A stretch of 29,006 bases of DNA from Gracilaria vermiculophylla (GCA_019155205.2 JAHNZQ020000308.1:146015-175020); one strand, 5' to 3'. Positions 9,197 to 18,693 are shown, numbered from the stretch's first letter. Numbers and translations are program-made. The notes: a model not told the origin generated them from the letters alone.

Positions 9197-10086
9197 GGCG
9201 GCGCGCGCGCGCGCGGTGTGTGAATAGCTGTGGTGCGTGTTGTGCGTTGCGTGTGCGTGCGAGCGTGCGTGCGTGCGTGTGTGTATAGCGAGCGGGCGCC
9301 TGTTGGGGCGCCGCGTGTGTGTGCTGCTTTGGTAAACAATCGGTGCGGGCGCGACGGCGGCGTCCACTGCGCCCGCCGCCTGCGTCGCCACCGTCGCCAC
9401 CGACGCCACTCTACTGTGCGCGACCGCGGCGGCGAAGGCGGTGCACCGCGGCGAAGGCGTCCTCCCCCCACCGCCACCACCGCCACCGACGGCGACCGCC
9501 GACGGCGAGGACGACGGCGCGCGCGCGCGCGCGCGCGCCACGTTTCCAGCGCGCCGCACCACGTGTCTCAAACGCAAGGCGGCACGCGCCACGCGCGGCG
9601 CGCATTGGCACGCGCGCCGCGCGCGCGCGCGCGTTGCTCCGCTCCGCTTGGGCGCGCGCGCGCTGTGCGCGCTGGTCGCGCTGTGCGCGCTGGTCGCGCT
9701 GGTTGCGCTGTGCGCGCTGTGCACGCTGTGCACGTTGGCCGCGGTGGCCGCGCTGTGCGCGCTGTGCGCGCTGTGCGCGCTGCTGCGGCGGCGCGATGTG
9801 GAGGAGGAGGCGCCGCCGCCGTTGGCACGCGACGGGGCGTGGCGAGCGTTTTGCGACGCCGCCGCGCCTCTGTTTCTCGCGGCGTTTTCTCCGCGTCCAT
9901 CGCTGCTGCGGCGTCGGGGGGTGCGCGCGTTTCTCCGCCGTCGCCGCCGTCATAAGCGCCGCGCGTGCCGCGCACTGAGCGCTGCGCCGTCCGCCGTCCG
10001 CCGTCCGCCGTCCGCCGCCCGCCGCCCGCCGAGTTGCCCGTCCGCCGAGTCGCGCGTCCGCCGTGATCCGCTTTGAGCCGCGCGCC
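9197..10086. promoter_or_regulatory. Intergenic region, zinc-finger 3' end to GPI promoter
   Basis: This 890-bp region starts with a GT-rich 3' sequence (about 9215-9290). It then has a CG-alternating tract (about 9520-9538), a CACGTG near 9559, an ATTGG box near 9604, a 9-bp minisatellite (9658-9789) and a GTCCGCC 7-bp repeat (about 9985-10020) leading to the GPI start. A long plus-strand open frame crosses it but has no ATG and repeats Leu-Cys-Ala only because of the 9-bp array, so I do not call it a gene. Confidence 0.5.
9658..9789 (+). repeat. 9-bp minisatellite GCGCTGTGC / GCGCTGGTC, about 14 units
   Basis: Constant 9-bp register with variants (GCGCTGTGC, GCGCTGGTC, GCACTG-like and GCCGCGGTG) fills about 130 bp roughly 300 bp upstream of the GPI ATG. 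Confidence 0.8.
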
Positions 10087-11856
10087 ATGGCCGCGCCCAC
10101 CGCCGCGACGGCGGCGTCCACCACCGCCACCACCACCACCACCACCACGTCGGCCAGCGCCGGCGACGACGCGCCGCCGCTGCAGGCGGTGCTGGACGCG
10201 CTGCGGCGCGACGCGGCGCACGCGGAGCAGCTGTCGCTGCGCGAGCTGCTGCAGGACGCGCAGCGCGTGCGCGCGATGAGCGCCACGCACAACGGGCTGC
10301 ACCTCGACTTCTCGCGCCAGCTGCTGACCACCGGCACGCTGCAGCGGCTGCAGCAGCTGGCGCGCGCCTCCGGCGTGCGGCAGCGCATCGACGCCATGTT
10401 CGCCGGCGAGCGCATCAACAGCACCGAGCGCCGCGCCGTGCTGCACGTGGCGCTGCGCGCCCCGCCGTCCGCCGCCTTCCTCGTCGACGGCCGCAACGTG
10501 GTGCCCGACGTGCACGCCGTGCTGCGCGCCGTGCGCCGCCTCAGCGACGACGTGCGCGCGCGCCGCCGGCTGGGCGCCACCGGCCGCGCGCTCACCGACG
10601 TGGTGGCCGTCGGCATCGGCGGCTCGTACCTCGGCCCCGAGTTCGTGCACGAGGCGCTGCGCTCGCACCCCGCGGCCGCCGCCGCCGCCGCCGGCCGCCG
10701 CCTGCGCTTCCTGGCCAACGTGGACCCCGTGGACGTGCAGCGCGCGCGCGACGGGCTCGACCCGGCCACCACCCTCGTCGTCGTCATCTCCAAGACGTTC
10801 AGCACCGCCGAGACGATGCTCAACGCGCGCACCATGCGCCAGTGGCTGGTGCGCGCGCTGGGCGACGCCGCCGTGGCGCAGCACATGGTGGCCGTCAGCA
10901 CCAACGTGGCGGCGGCGCAGCAGTTTGGCATTGCGCGCGACGGCGTGTTCGGCTTCTGGGACTGGGTGGGCGGCCGCTACTCGGTCAGCTCCGCCGTGGG
11001 CGTGCTGCCGCTGGCGCTGCACTACGGCTTCGACGTGGTGCAGCGCGTGCTGGCCGGGGCGCACGACGTGGACGAGCACTTTCGGCGCGCGCCGCTGGCG
11101 CGCAACCTGCCCGTGCTCATGGCGCTGGTGGGCGTGTGGAACGCCACGTTCCTGGGGCACGCCGCGCGCGCGCTGCTGCCGTACCAGCAGGCGCTGCTCA
11201 AGCTGGCGCCGCACGTGCAGCAGGTGGACATGGAGAGCAACGGCAAGAGCGTGCGGCTGGACGGGTCGGCGCTGCCGTTTGCGGCCGCGCCCGTGGACTT
11301 TGGCGAGCCGGGCACCAACGGCCAGCACTCGTTCTACCAGCTGGTGCACCAGGGGCGCGTGGTGCCGTGCGACTTTGTGGGCGTCGTGCGCCCGCAGGTG
11401 GCCATTGCGCTGCCCGGCGAGCGCGTCAGCAACCACGACGAGCTCATGAGCAACCTGTTTGCGCAGCCCGACGCGCTGGCCGAGGGCAAGAGCGCCGAGC
11501 AGTGCCGCCGCGAGGGCGTGCCCGAGCACCTGGTGCCGCACAAGACGTTCAGCGGCAACCGCCCCTCCTCCACGCTGCTGCTGGACGAGCTGTCGCCGTT
11601 CGCCGTCGGCCAGCTGCTGGCGCTGTTCGAGCACCGCGCCGCCGCCGAGGGCTTCCTGTGGGGCGTCAACTCGTTTGACCAGTGGGGCGTGGAGCTGGGC
11701 AAGGTGCTGGCCGCCGGCGTGCGCTCGCAGCTGGCCGCCGCGCGCGGCGGCGACGCGCGCGTGCGCGGCTTCAACGCCTCCACCACCGCGCTGCTGCGCA
11801 TGTACCTGCGCGGCGCCGTGGGCGACGACGGCGCCGAGCGCGACGACGACGCGTGA
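10087..11856 (+). CDS. GPI: Glucose-6-phosphate isomerase
   Basis: 589 aa; interconverts glucose-6-phosphate and fructose-6-phosphate. The ATG at 10087 (GCCATGG) is chosen; the frame opens at a GTG at 10063, which is not a likely start. After a Thr/Ala-rich leader (1-25), which does not look like a transit peptide and suggests the cytosol, the PGI family runs to the C-terminus: [11 protein letters not shown] (about 176), the phosphate-binding SKTFSTAET (about 234), the first PGI signature [14 protein letters not shown] (about 292, with the active-site Arg), MESNGKS (about 381, catalytic Glu), [11 protein letters not shown] (about 408, catalytic His) and the second signature [11 protein letters not shown] (about 528, catalytic Lys). 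All key residues are present and the length fits eukaryotic GPI. Third codon positions are almost all G or C. It lies tandem between the zinc-finger and V-ATPase H genes. Confidence 0.97.
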   Translation: MAAPTAATAASTTATTTTTTTSASAGDDAPPLQAVLDALRRDAAHAEQLSLRELLQDAQRVRAMSATHNGLHLDFSRQLLTTGTLQRLQQLARASGVRQRIDAMFAGERINSTERRAVLHVALRAPPSAAFLVDGRNVVPDVHAVLRAVRRLSDDVRARRRLGATGRALTDVVAVGIGGSYLGPEFVHEALRSHPAAAAAAAGRRLRFLANVDPVDVQRARDGLDPATTLVVVISKTFSTAETMLNARTMRQWLVRALGDAAVAQHMVAVSTNVAAAQQFGIARDGVFGFWDWVGGRYSVSSAVGVLPLALHYGFDVVQRVLAGAHDVDEHFRRAPLARNLPVLMALVGVWNATFLGHAARALLPYQQALLKLAPHVQQVDMESNGKSVRLDGSALPFAAAPVDFGEPGTNGQHSFYQLVHQGRVVPCDFVGVVRPQVAIALPGERVSNHDELMSNLFAQPDALAEGKSAEQCRREGVPEHLVPHKTFSGNRPSSTLLLDELSPFAVGQLLALFEHRAAAEGFLWGVNSFDQWGVELGKVLAAGVRSQLAAARGGDARVRGFNASTTALLRMYLRGAVGDDGAERDDDA

Positions 11857-12111
11857 GCGTGCGCCCCGCGGCCGTCGAGCCGATTTGTTTTTGGCGGCGG
11901 CGGCGGCGGCGCGGCGCGCGCGCCGAATTGCACGCGGCGCGCCCGTTGACACTTTTGTGTGTGTGTCTCTCTCTCTCTCTTATCTCTCTCTGTCTCTCTC
12001 TGTCTCTCTCTCTCTCCTGCTATATCGCTCTTTCTCTCTCGCTGTCTCGCTCCCTCGCGCCCTCGCTCCCTCGCGCTCTCGCTCTCTCTCGCAGCGTGCG
12101 CGCCGCGCGCG
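11857..12111 (+). promoter_or_regulatory. GPI 3' region and V-ATPase H leader with (TG)n and (CT)n tracts
   Basis: Only 255 bp separate the GPI stop from the next ATG. The region has TTTTTGGCGG near 11888, TTTTGTGTGTGTG (11952-11965), and then a pyrimidine tract of CT and CTCG repeats running to about 12091 and ending CTCGCAG. The TG part could be the GPI transcript's downstream GU-rich element. The CT part resembles an initiator/GAGA-type leader of the next gene. The CTCTCTCTCGCAG end also resembles a splice acceptor, but no donor is needed because the coding frame is intact. Confidence 0.55.
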
Positions 12112-12412
12112 ATGGCGTGGGCGCTGCGGCTGCAGGGCGCGGCGCACGACGCGCTGTCGGACGAGCAGCGGCGCGAGCTGCTGGCGTACGAGCGCGCGGC
12201 GCTGGCCGGCGCGCGCCAGCGCCGCGCGCTGCTGCGCGCGCGCGCCGGCCACGTCGTGCACGCGCTGCTGTGCGCCGCCGCCGCCGTCAACAGCCGCGCG
12301 CAGCTGCTGCACGCCGTCGCGCTGCTGCGCCACGTGCTGCGCGGCGCCGACCGCGCGCTGCTGCGCCGCGCCGTCCGCGGCTACACCGCCGCGCTGCTGC
12401 GCCACGCCGCCC

Positions 12413-12447
<35 letters not shown>

Positions 12448-13731
12448 CCCCGCAGCGCGCACGACCGCAGCGCCCCCGACCCCGCCCACCGCAGCACCGC
12501 CCACCGCAGCGCCGCCGCCGCCGACGAATGCGCCGCTGACTGCGCCGCCGCCGGCGCCGCCGCCGCCGACGCCGCCGCCGCCGCCGCGCCCGCCTTCCTG
12601 GCGCCGCTGGCAAACATCGCCGTCAACCGCGTGGCCGACAAGCGGCTGTCGGCGGCGGCCACCGACCCGCTGGCGCTGCTGCTGGGCTGCCCGTCGCTGG
12701 ACCGCGGCGCCGACAGCGCCGTGCCGCCGCACGTGTGCGACGACGCCGACCGCCAGACCACGCGCGTCGTGGCCATGCTGCTCACCGAGGTCGTGCTCAC
12801 GGCGTCGCCGCGCGCGCTGCGCGCGCTCGCCAGCCTGCTGCGACGCGACGCCGCGCGCGCCATCTTCTGCCGCAAGGACGGCGTCTCCGCGCTGGCCGCC
12901 ACGCTGCGCCCCGCCCCCGCCGCCGCCCCCGCCCCCGCCCCCGCCGCCCGCCTCCACCCCCAGCGCCCGGAGGACGACGCCCAGTACCACGCAGTGTTCG
13001 CCGTGTGGATGCTGTCGTTCGCCGCGCGCCCCGCCGTGCAGCACGCCGTGCTGTCGGCCGCGCTGGCGTGCGGGCTGGTGCCCGTGCTGGCGCAGCTGCT
13101 GGCGCCGCCGCGCCCCCCCCCGCGCCTCAAGATCGCGCGCGTCACCTTGGCCGCGCTGCGCAACCTCGCCGCCGGCGCCTCGCCGCTGCACCGCCGCGTG
13201 CGCCGCCACCTGCTGGCCGCCGCCGCCGCCGCGCCGCTGCGCCGCATCGCCGCCATGGCCGCCGGCGCCGCCTCCACCATTGGCCGCGACGACGACGCGC
13301 GCGCCGACGCCGCCGCGCTGCACGACCTGCTGGCCGCCGAGCGCGCCACCATGTCGTCGCTGCACGCCTACGTCGCCGCCGTCGCCGCCGCCGCCGCCCC
13401 GCCGCCCGCGCCCGACCCCGCCTTCTGGGCGCGCAACGCCGACCGCCTCGTCGCCCACCACCGCCCCGCGCTGCGCGCGCTCGCGCGCGCCGTCGCCGCC
13501 GACGACGCCCCGCTCGCGCTGCGCCTCGCCGCCTGCCGCGACCTGCACAGCGTCATGCGCTACGCCGCCGCCGGCCGCCTCGCCGTCGCCGCCCTCCCGG
13601 GGCTCAAGCCCGCGCTCATGCGCCTCATCACCGCCGCCCCGGACGCCCAGCTGCGCCGCCACGCGCTGCACTGCGTGCAGCGCCTGCTGCTCTCCGCCCC
13701 GCTCGCCGCGCGCTGCGCCGCCGCCCCGTAG
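12112..13731 (+). CDS. VMA13: V-type proton ATPase subunit H (Vma13-like)
   Basis: Predicted 539 aa; regulatory subunit of the V1 sector that links V1 to V0 and is needed for proton pumping into vacuoles. The protein is an all-helical ARM/HEAT-like repeat. Recognisable pieces are a central AQYHAVFAVWMLSFAARP (about residues 290-310), equivalent to the QYQ..F..WLL.F helix of animal subunit H, then LKIARVTLAALRNLA, and the C-terminal domain beginning DPAFWARNADRL (about 436). The latter continues in the family pattern to HALHCVQRLLL near the end. Two Ala-rich inserts (about 103-117 and 140-165) and an Ala/Pro linker (about 265-285) make it longer than the about 480 aa of yeast and animal proteins. 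Extreme Ala and Arg content hides the similarity. Its stop is 55 bp from the stop of the convergent kinase gene. Confidence 0.87.
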
Positions 13732-13786
13732 ACACACAGCCCTCTGTGTGTGTGTGTGTGTGTGTGTGTGCGCTCTTTACCACCGC
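13732..13786. other. 55-bp convergent spacer with (TG)n
   Basis: The spacer between two convergent stop codons contains about 13 TG units (about 13744-13770) and little else. The mature transcripts must overlap or end inside the neighbouring coding sequence. Confidence 0.85.
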
Positions 13787-13854
13787 TCACCGCCACGGCC
13801 GCCGGAAGCGCAGCACCATGGCCGAGCCGCGCGAGCGCTGCGCCCCCTCGCGCG

Positions 13855-13921
<67 letters not shown>

Positions 13922-14462
13922 CGGCACGCGCAGCCACGGCGGCAGCGGAGACACCAACTCGATCTGTACATCGCACGCGTGCAGCAGCTGGCGCACCACG
14001 GCCAGCCCGATGCCGCTGCCGCGCACGCGCGCGCGCGCCGCCGCCGACCCGCGCCGCCCAAACTGCCACACCGTCTGCCGCTCGCCCTCCGTAAAGCCCG
14101 GCCCCGTGTCCCACACCACCAGCTGCGCGCCGCCGCCGCGCGCCGCGCGCAGCAGCACCCCCGCGTGCGCCCCGCGCGGCGAGTACTTGAGGCTGTTGTC
14201 CAGCAGGTTGCGCACCGCCTCGCACACGCTGCGCTCCGACGCCAGCACGGGCGGCGCGTCCTCGTCGATGTGCGCGTGGAAGCGCACGCCGCGCTGCTCG
14301 CCCATCTGCGCGTACACGTGCGCGATGGGCTGCAGCACGTCCGACAGCCAAATGAGCTGCCGCTCGTGCGCCCCGCCGCCGCCATCGCCGCCGCCATCGC
14401 CGCCGCCCAGCGCGTCCGGCGCGAGCGCGAGCGCGGCGCCGAGCGGCGCGGCGCGCGCGCCA

Positions 14463-14540
<78 letters not shown>

Positions 14541-14898
14541 GGCGCGCCGGGCGGCAGCGCGAGCGTGCGGCCGACCTCGTCGAGCGGCGCGAGCAGGTCG
14601 TCCACGCGCATGGCCTCGGTGACCATGCTGCGCGCCGTCTGGCGGTTGACGTCGCCCTCGGGCAGGCGGCGCAGCAGCAGCTGGCCCAGCGTGGCCAGCG
14701 CGGCGACGGGCGAGCGCACCTGGTGCAGCGTGGTGCGCAGCAGCGAGCCCAGCGACGCGGCCAGCGAGCTGCGCGCCAGCCGCGTCGCGTGGCGCGCCGC
14801 GCTCTTGCCCTCCAGCGCCGCCGCCAGCGCCACGCTCTCGCCCACCATGTCCGCCATGCGCACGTCGTGCGCCGACCACGCGTCGCCCGCCGCCGCCC

Positions 14899-14932
<34 letters not shown>

Positions 14933-15592
14933 GCGCGGCGCCAGCACCAGCGAGCCCGCCAGCACGCCGTCGTACTCGATGGGCACGCACAGGCTGCCGT
15001 CCGGCAGCAGCATGGCGCCGCCGCCGCCCACGCGCGTGAGCGGGAAGTGCGGCAGCATCCAGCGCGCCGGGATGCCGCCCGGCAGCCGGCGCGCCTCCGG
15101 CTGCGCCGCGCCGCGCTCCAGCTCGGTCTGCCCCGCGGCGCCGCGGCTGATCCACACGCGCGGCGGCGCGTCGGCCGACAGCGCCGCGCGCGACACCAGC
15201 GGCACAAACTCCAGCGCGCCCGTGGCGGCGTTCTCGCGCCGGAAGAACAGCGTCAGCTGCGCCGCGCGCGGCACCGTCGCGCTCAGCAGCGACAGCTGCG
15301 CGTCGCACAGCTTGAGAAAGTCGCGGCTCCACGCCCCAAAGTCGTCCATGCCGCGCGGCGCCGCCGCCGCCGCCGCCGCCGCCGGTGGCGCCGACGCCGC
15401 CGCCGGCAGCGGCGCCGGCAGCGGCGCTGGCGGCTCGCCGTCCGGCTCGACGAGCGCGCGCGCGCGCGGCTGGCGCACGCGCGGGCGTGCGCGGCGGGCG
15501 GCGGCGCTGCGCCGCGGCGGCGGCGGCGGCGGCAGCGGCGCGGCGGCGCGCAGCGGCGCGGCGGCGGCGAACGACACGGTGCGCGGCGCCAT
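13787..15592 (-). CDS. CSK: Chloroplast sensor kinase-like histidine kinase (GAF-HisKA-HATPase)
   Basis: 601 aa. Residues 1-80 are Ala/Arg/Pro-rich with few acidic residues, fitting a transit peptide. Residues about 80-220 form a GAF-like sensor region with FLKLCDAQLSLL and GSLCVPIEYDGVLAGSLV, which I recognise as close to the CSK family of algae and plants. A phospho-acceptor H-box, LHQVRSPVA, follows with His at about 290, then an N-box NLLDNSLKYS (about 461), G1 WDTGPGF (about 493) and G2 GSGIGLAVV (about 520), so all catalytic boxes of a histidine kinase are visible. CSK works in the plastid stroma and couples redox state to plastid transcription. Two Asp-Gly-rich repeats interrupt it: about 13 Asp-Gly units between H-box and N-box, and an Ala-Asp-Gly repeat near the C-terminus. 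No receiver domain. Another plastid or bacterial-type hybrid kinase is a less likely alternative. Confidence 0.85.
13853..13921 (-). repeat. 9-bp tandem repeat encoding Ala-Asp-Gly, about seven units
   Basis: On the plus strand GCGCCGTCC repeats in perfect 9-bp register. It adds about seven Ala-Asp-Gly triplets in the last part of the kinase ATPase domain, after the G2 box. Confidence 0.9.
14459..14539 (-). repeat. 6-bp tandem repeat encoding (Asp-Gly)13
   Basis: GCCGTC on the plus strand is repeated twelve times exactly, with one GCCATC variant at the left edge. It gives about 13 Asp-Gly dipeptides between the dimerisation helices and the ATP-binding domain of the kinase. Confidence 0.92.
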
Positions 15593-16306
15593 GGGGAAGC
15601 GGCGCGCGGCGCGGCGGGGGCGCGCGGCGCGGCGGCGACGCGGCCCAAAAGGCGAGGCGCAGCGCGCGCGCGCGCGCCAAGCGCGTCGCGCGCGTGCGCG
15701 CTGATTGCTGAGTGCAACATCTCTCGCACGCCCATCTCTCGCACGCCTACGTTTTTGGCAGTAAATAATATGGCACCACCATCAACAATTCCTGATTCTT
15801 TTGCCACATTAAAAAAATAAAAACACACACAAATCGCTTCATTCATACCTTTCCTCGCCAAAAGTCTAAAAAGTACATGACTAAACAACAGAGAAACTGC
15901 AAAGAATAGAGCTCCAATGGTCCTTAAGAGGCTCAATATTTTATTACTTTTTTATTTCTATTTTTCTGATTCATTAGGCGATTTACTTGAGCCTTTTTTT
16001 AATATTGAATGTCGCAAACAGTATCTCAAATTTAGAAACATCACTCTGATTCGTACAGATAAGCTCATTATTAGACTTCTGACTCATAACTGCAAACATC
16101 TATTTGCTCTCAGCAATTACTTTTAATTCTCGTCTTGAAAATAAAATCAACAAAACCACTTTCAAAACAAAATCCGGCAGCTCACAATGAAAACAGATAC
16201 ACCCACTTTCTGAACAAATTAACCAAACACTCTCAGGGTATTTCCAGAGCAATTGACATGTCTACCACCATCTTTTTCAATACTTTGATAACTTGCATCT
16301 GTTACT
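15593..16306. other. CSK upstream region and edge of the GC-rich block
   Basis: The GC-rich block ends abruptly near 15700. From there to the LTR at about 16307 the DNA is AT-rich, with T and A runs and no gene I can support. The CSK promoter must lie in the first 100-300 bp. TCTCTCGCACGCC occurs twice in tandem-like arrangement at about 15720-15748. Confidence 0.5.
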
Positions 16307-16307
16307 A

Positions 16308-16522
16308 TGACAAAGAAGATTGGAAAAAATCTACCTGGTACAATCTCTAAGGAAAATAGGCCGCGTCTCTTTTAAATGTCAGAAAACTAGCTGTTTTTAC
16401 GACCTTTTTTATTGCACGGCGCATTTGCACCGTGCTCGACCGTTTCCCTCTGTGGGACAGCCATCGGTGTATGTGTTGTGTCGATGTTTATGTACTGTTC
16501 TCATCCGTGCATTCTCGTTTCA
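16308..16522 (-). repeat. 3' LTR of the Gypsy element (about 215 bp)
   Basis: Matches the sequence at 22523-22829 over its whole length with many substitutions: shared blocks include CAATCTCT, GTCTCTTTTA, ACTAGC and GACCGTTTCCCTCTGTGGG. Read on the minus strand it begins TG (complement of 16521-16522) right after the polypurine tract and ends CA. It has only one copy of the 21-bp unit that is repeated in the other LTR. Confidence 0.85.
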
Positions 16523-16537
16523 CTCGCTCCCCCCTCC
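16523..16537 (-). promoter_or_regulatory. Polypurine tract (plus-strand primer site)
   Basis: The minus-strand complement is GGAGGGGGGAGCGAG, directly abutting the TG start of the 3' LTR, the position expected for a PPT in LTR retrotransposons. Confidence 0.8.
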
Positions 16538-16616
16538 GACGATACTGTTTCAGTGAAGGAGTAGTGGTGAAATTGGCCAGTTTCGCGCGGCACGTGCGTA
16601 GCACAGAGCGTTCTAA

Positions 16617-17672
16617 TCAGATGACGTCGGAGTTGCCATCTCCGGTGAAGCGCGTGAGGTAGGAGACACAGCGGTTGATACGACCTTCCTCCAGAATCCG
16701 GTCCATTTCCTGCTCGACAACACCATTATTGTCGATGACATTGTCCAGTGGGCCGGAACGGTCGCCGTAGAATTTGCGGAGCTTTGACACATGATAAACA
16801 TCGTGTGCTCGACGCATAGTAGGCGGTAGTTCCAGGCGATAGGATACCGGGCCGAGACCTTTTAAGACGCGGAGTGGGTCGAGGAACCGTGGCTTCCATT
16901 TTTGAGCAGTTTGGCGCGTATGGCGGAGGAGATGCTGTAAACGCGGACCAAGACGAGGTCGTTGACGGATAGTTGTAGGTTGAAACGCTTTTTGTCTGCC
17001 TAGTACTTCTGGCGTGTGATCGCCGCTGCGAAATTGTCCCGGGCGAGAGCCTAAAAAAGGTTGCGGCGGCCGGCGTAGTCAACAGCATCGGATGATGGGG
17101 GCACGTAGACCGCACGCGTCTCCGGAGAGATTGGAGAGTTGCCTAGACTGACCTCGAATGGTGCGAGTCTGGTGCTTTTACGTCGTGAGAAGTTATATTC
17201 GAACTCCAACATTGGCAATGACAGAGGCCAGTCGGTCGGGGTGGCCTGCACCGTGGGACGCAGCATAGCCGACAGGGTTCGGATGAGATTCTCTGGCTGG
17301 CCGTCGGTCTGGGGATGATCTGCTGATGATACGTTCCAGTGGATTCCTAAAGGGCGCGTGACTGAGTGCCAGAATTGTGAGGCTACCTTCGGATCTCGGT
17401 CAGAGATGAGCGTTTGAGGGATCCCAAACTTCGTGAACAGATGACTGTCAAAGAGTCCGAATGTCTCCTTTGCTGAGGCCGATTTCGTGGTGGGGATGAA
17501 AAGTGCTCGCTTTGACATTTTGTCGACGATGACGAGGATTTTGTCCTGTCCCGCGGCATTCCGTGGGAGCTCCGTCAGGACGTCAAACGTGACGGTCTCC
17601 CAGCACCGAGTCGGGATGGGTAGGTGCTGTAGTTCGCCTGCTGGAGCAGTCTTGGGCACTTTGTTCGACTGG
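16617..17672 (-). pseudogene. Gypsy integrase core and C-terminal chromodomain-like relic
   Basis: On the minus strand, from 17672 downwards, the sequence gives the linker QSNKVPKTAPAG and ELQHLPIPTRCWE, and then the integrase core: Asp in VTFDVLTELP, Asp in ISDRDPKVASQFW, and Glu in QTDGQPE, with 35 residues between the second Asp and the Glu (D,D35E). The core frame stops at TAG 17051-17053. The same frame continues with two further stops (near 17000 and 16866), then shifts. The end is recognisable as GPVSYRLELPP, HDVYHVSKLRKFYG and a chromodomain-like VEQEMDRILEEGRINR..SYL, ending at TGA 16617-16619 before the usual aromatic residues. Chromodomains at this position define chromoviruses and guide integration. 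The gene is broken. Confidence 0.85.
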
Positions 17673-18693
17673 AATTGGTGGTGCAAACCGCGGAAAGCGA
17701 ATAGACACCCAAGGTGTTCGGACCTTGCTCCCGGTGAAGGTAGATAGGTGGCAAACCCACCCACCCCCCCACCGCCCCCCCCGGGCCGATGGGAGCGCAT
17801 GCGATGCCGGGCGTAACTCCGGCGCGTCTCGTACCCGCCCTTCACACGGAGGTCGAGTAGGCAAATCCCCCAGTGGTTTCGGTTGGTGTGACAACGATTC
17901 CACGTGCGGTAATGTCCGTAGTAACGGTAGAAATGGAAAGAAAGAAACAACCCGAGCCGCGATATGGGGCGCAGACTCGAGAGTCGGAAAACGATATCCC
18001 AAAAATATAGAGCAACAACCTGCCAAGCAGGACGGAATTATACGGACCGTACAACGCCAGTGGCAAAGAAAACAAAACAAAAACAACAGAAAGATGTCCG
18101 TAACCACGGTAGTAATATCCTCGGCGGTAGAGGTAGGACGACCGTCCGTGTCTGCGGCGGAAGCACCTGATGAGTGTCTGGAGCCGTCCGCGAAGCGGTG
18201 AGATAAGAGCCGAAGTCCTCCTTTCCGGAGGTTTATCGTCCGCACAGTAGCGGTAGCTACTGTACTTATACAGACGGGAAAAATTACAAAATAACTTATA
18301 AGACAAACTAGCCATGACCAGCACTGCTGGGAGGGTCCGTCCACGTGTGTGGTAACTGCCGGCTTGCCACGGCGCATCTGGGCGCCGTGCAAGTGCGGTA
18401 CAGGTGTGTGTAGCCAATACCAACCTTCATAGAAACATCCCAAGTGAATTAACAGATGCTGGCCGCTCACTGGAATGGGCAACAGTATCCACCCGTTTTA
18501 CCCGACAGTACAAAATAAAGAAACGGCCGGCTGTTCGGTCCCGCCCGACTCTCCGGAGTCAAGCGGACGATACTTTCACCAATAAGAGGTCCAACAGTCC
18601 ACTGCAGCATACCAAACGGTGGTGAGGCCGTGAAAATTTCCCATGTCGTATGGGACGGCAGGGTCGATAGGCCGCACAAGCGGGCATTTCAAT
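17673..18693. other. About 1 kb of foreign DNA inside the Gypsy integrase
   Basis: Integrase homology stops after the zinc-binding motif (about 18694) and resumes at QSNK (17672), residues that are adjacent or nearly so in intact elements. The DNA between does not encode integrase. It holds C-rich runs (17761-17781), an A-rich patch (about 18066-18092), a GC hairpin-like CTCCTTTCCGGAG (18212-18224), and GCCACGGCGC...GGCGCCGTGC (about 18367-18391), which resembles the hairpin in this element's own LTR. It may be a nested insertion such as a related solo LTR or non-autonomous element. I could not find terminal repeats or a clear target duplication. Confidence 0.6.

Noticed and set aside
9441..10076. 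Frame with Leu-Cys-Ala repeats resembling a membrane protein
   Set aside because: It has no ATG, and the hydrophobic repeat is a by-product of the 9-bp minisatellite.
10063..10086. Upstream start for GPI at 10063
   Set aside because: The codon is GTG; the first ATG in strong context is at 10087.
12112..13731. Generic ARM-repeat or ataxin-10-like protein
   Set aside because: The QYHAVFAVWMLSF helix and the FWARNADRL C-terminal domain fit V-ATPase subunit H specifically.
11459..15820. Very long plus-strand open frame (about 1,450 codons) across GPI, V-ATPase H and CSK
   Set aside because: It overlaps three recognised genes in other frames or strands, is made of Ala/Arg/Pro/Ser low-complexity sequence, and exists because stop codons are rare in GC-saturated DNA.
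17583..18482. Minus-strand open frame of 299 codons in the Gypsy insert
   Set aside because: No recognisable motif; it crosses the boundary between the foreign insert and integrase DNA in the wrong integrase frame.
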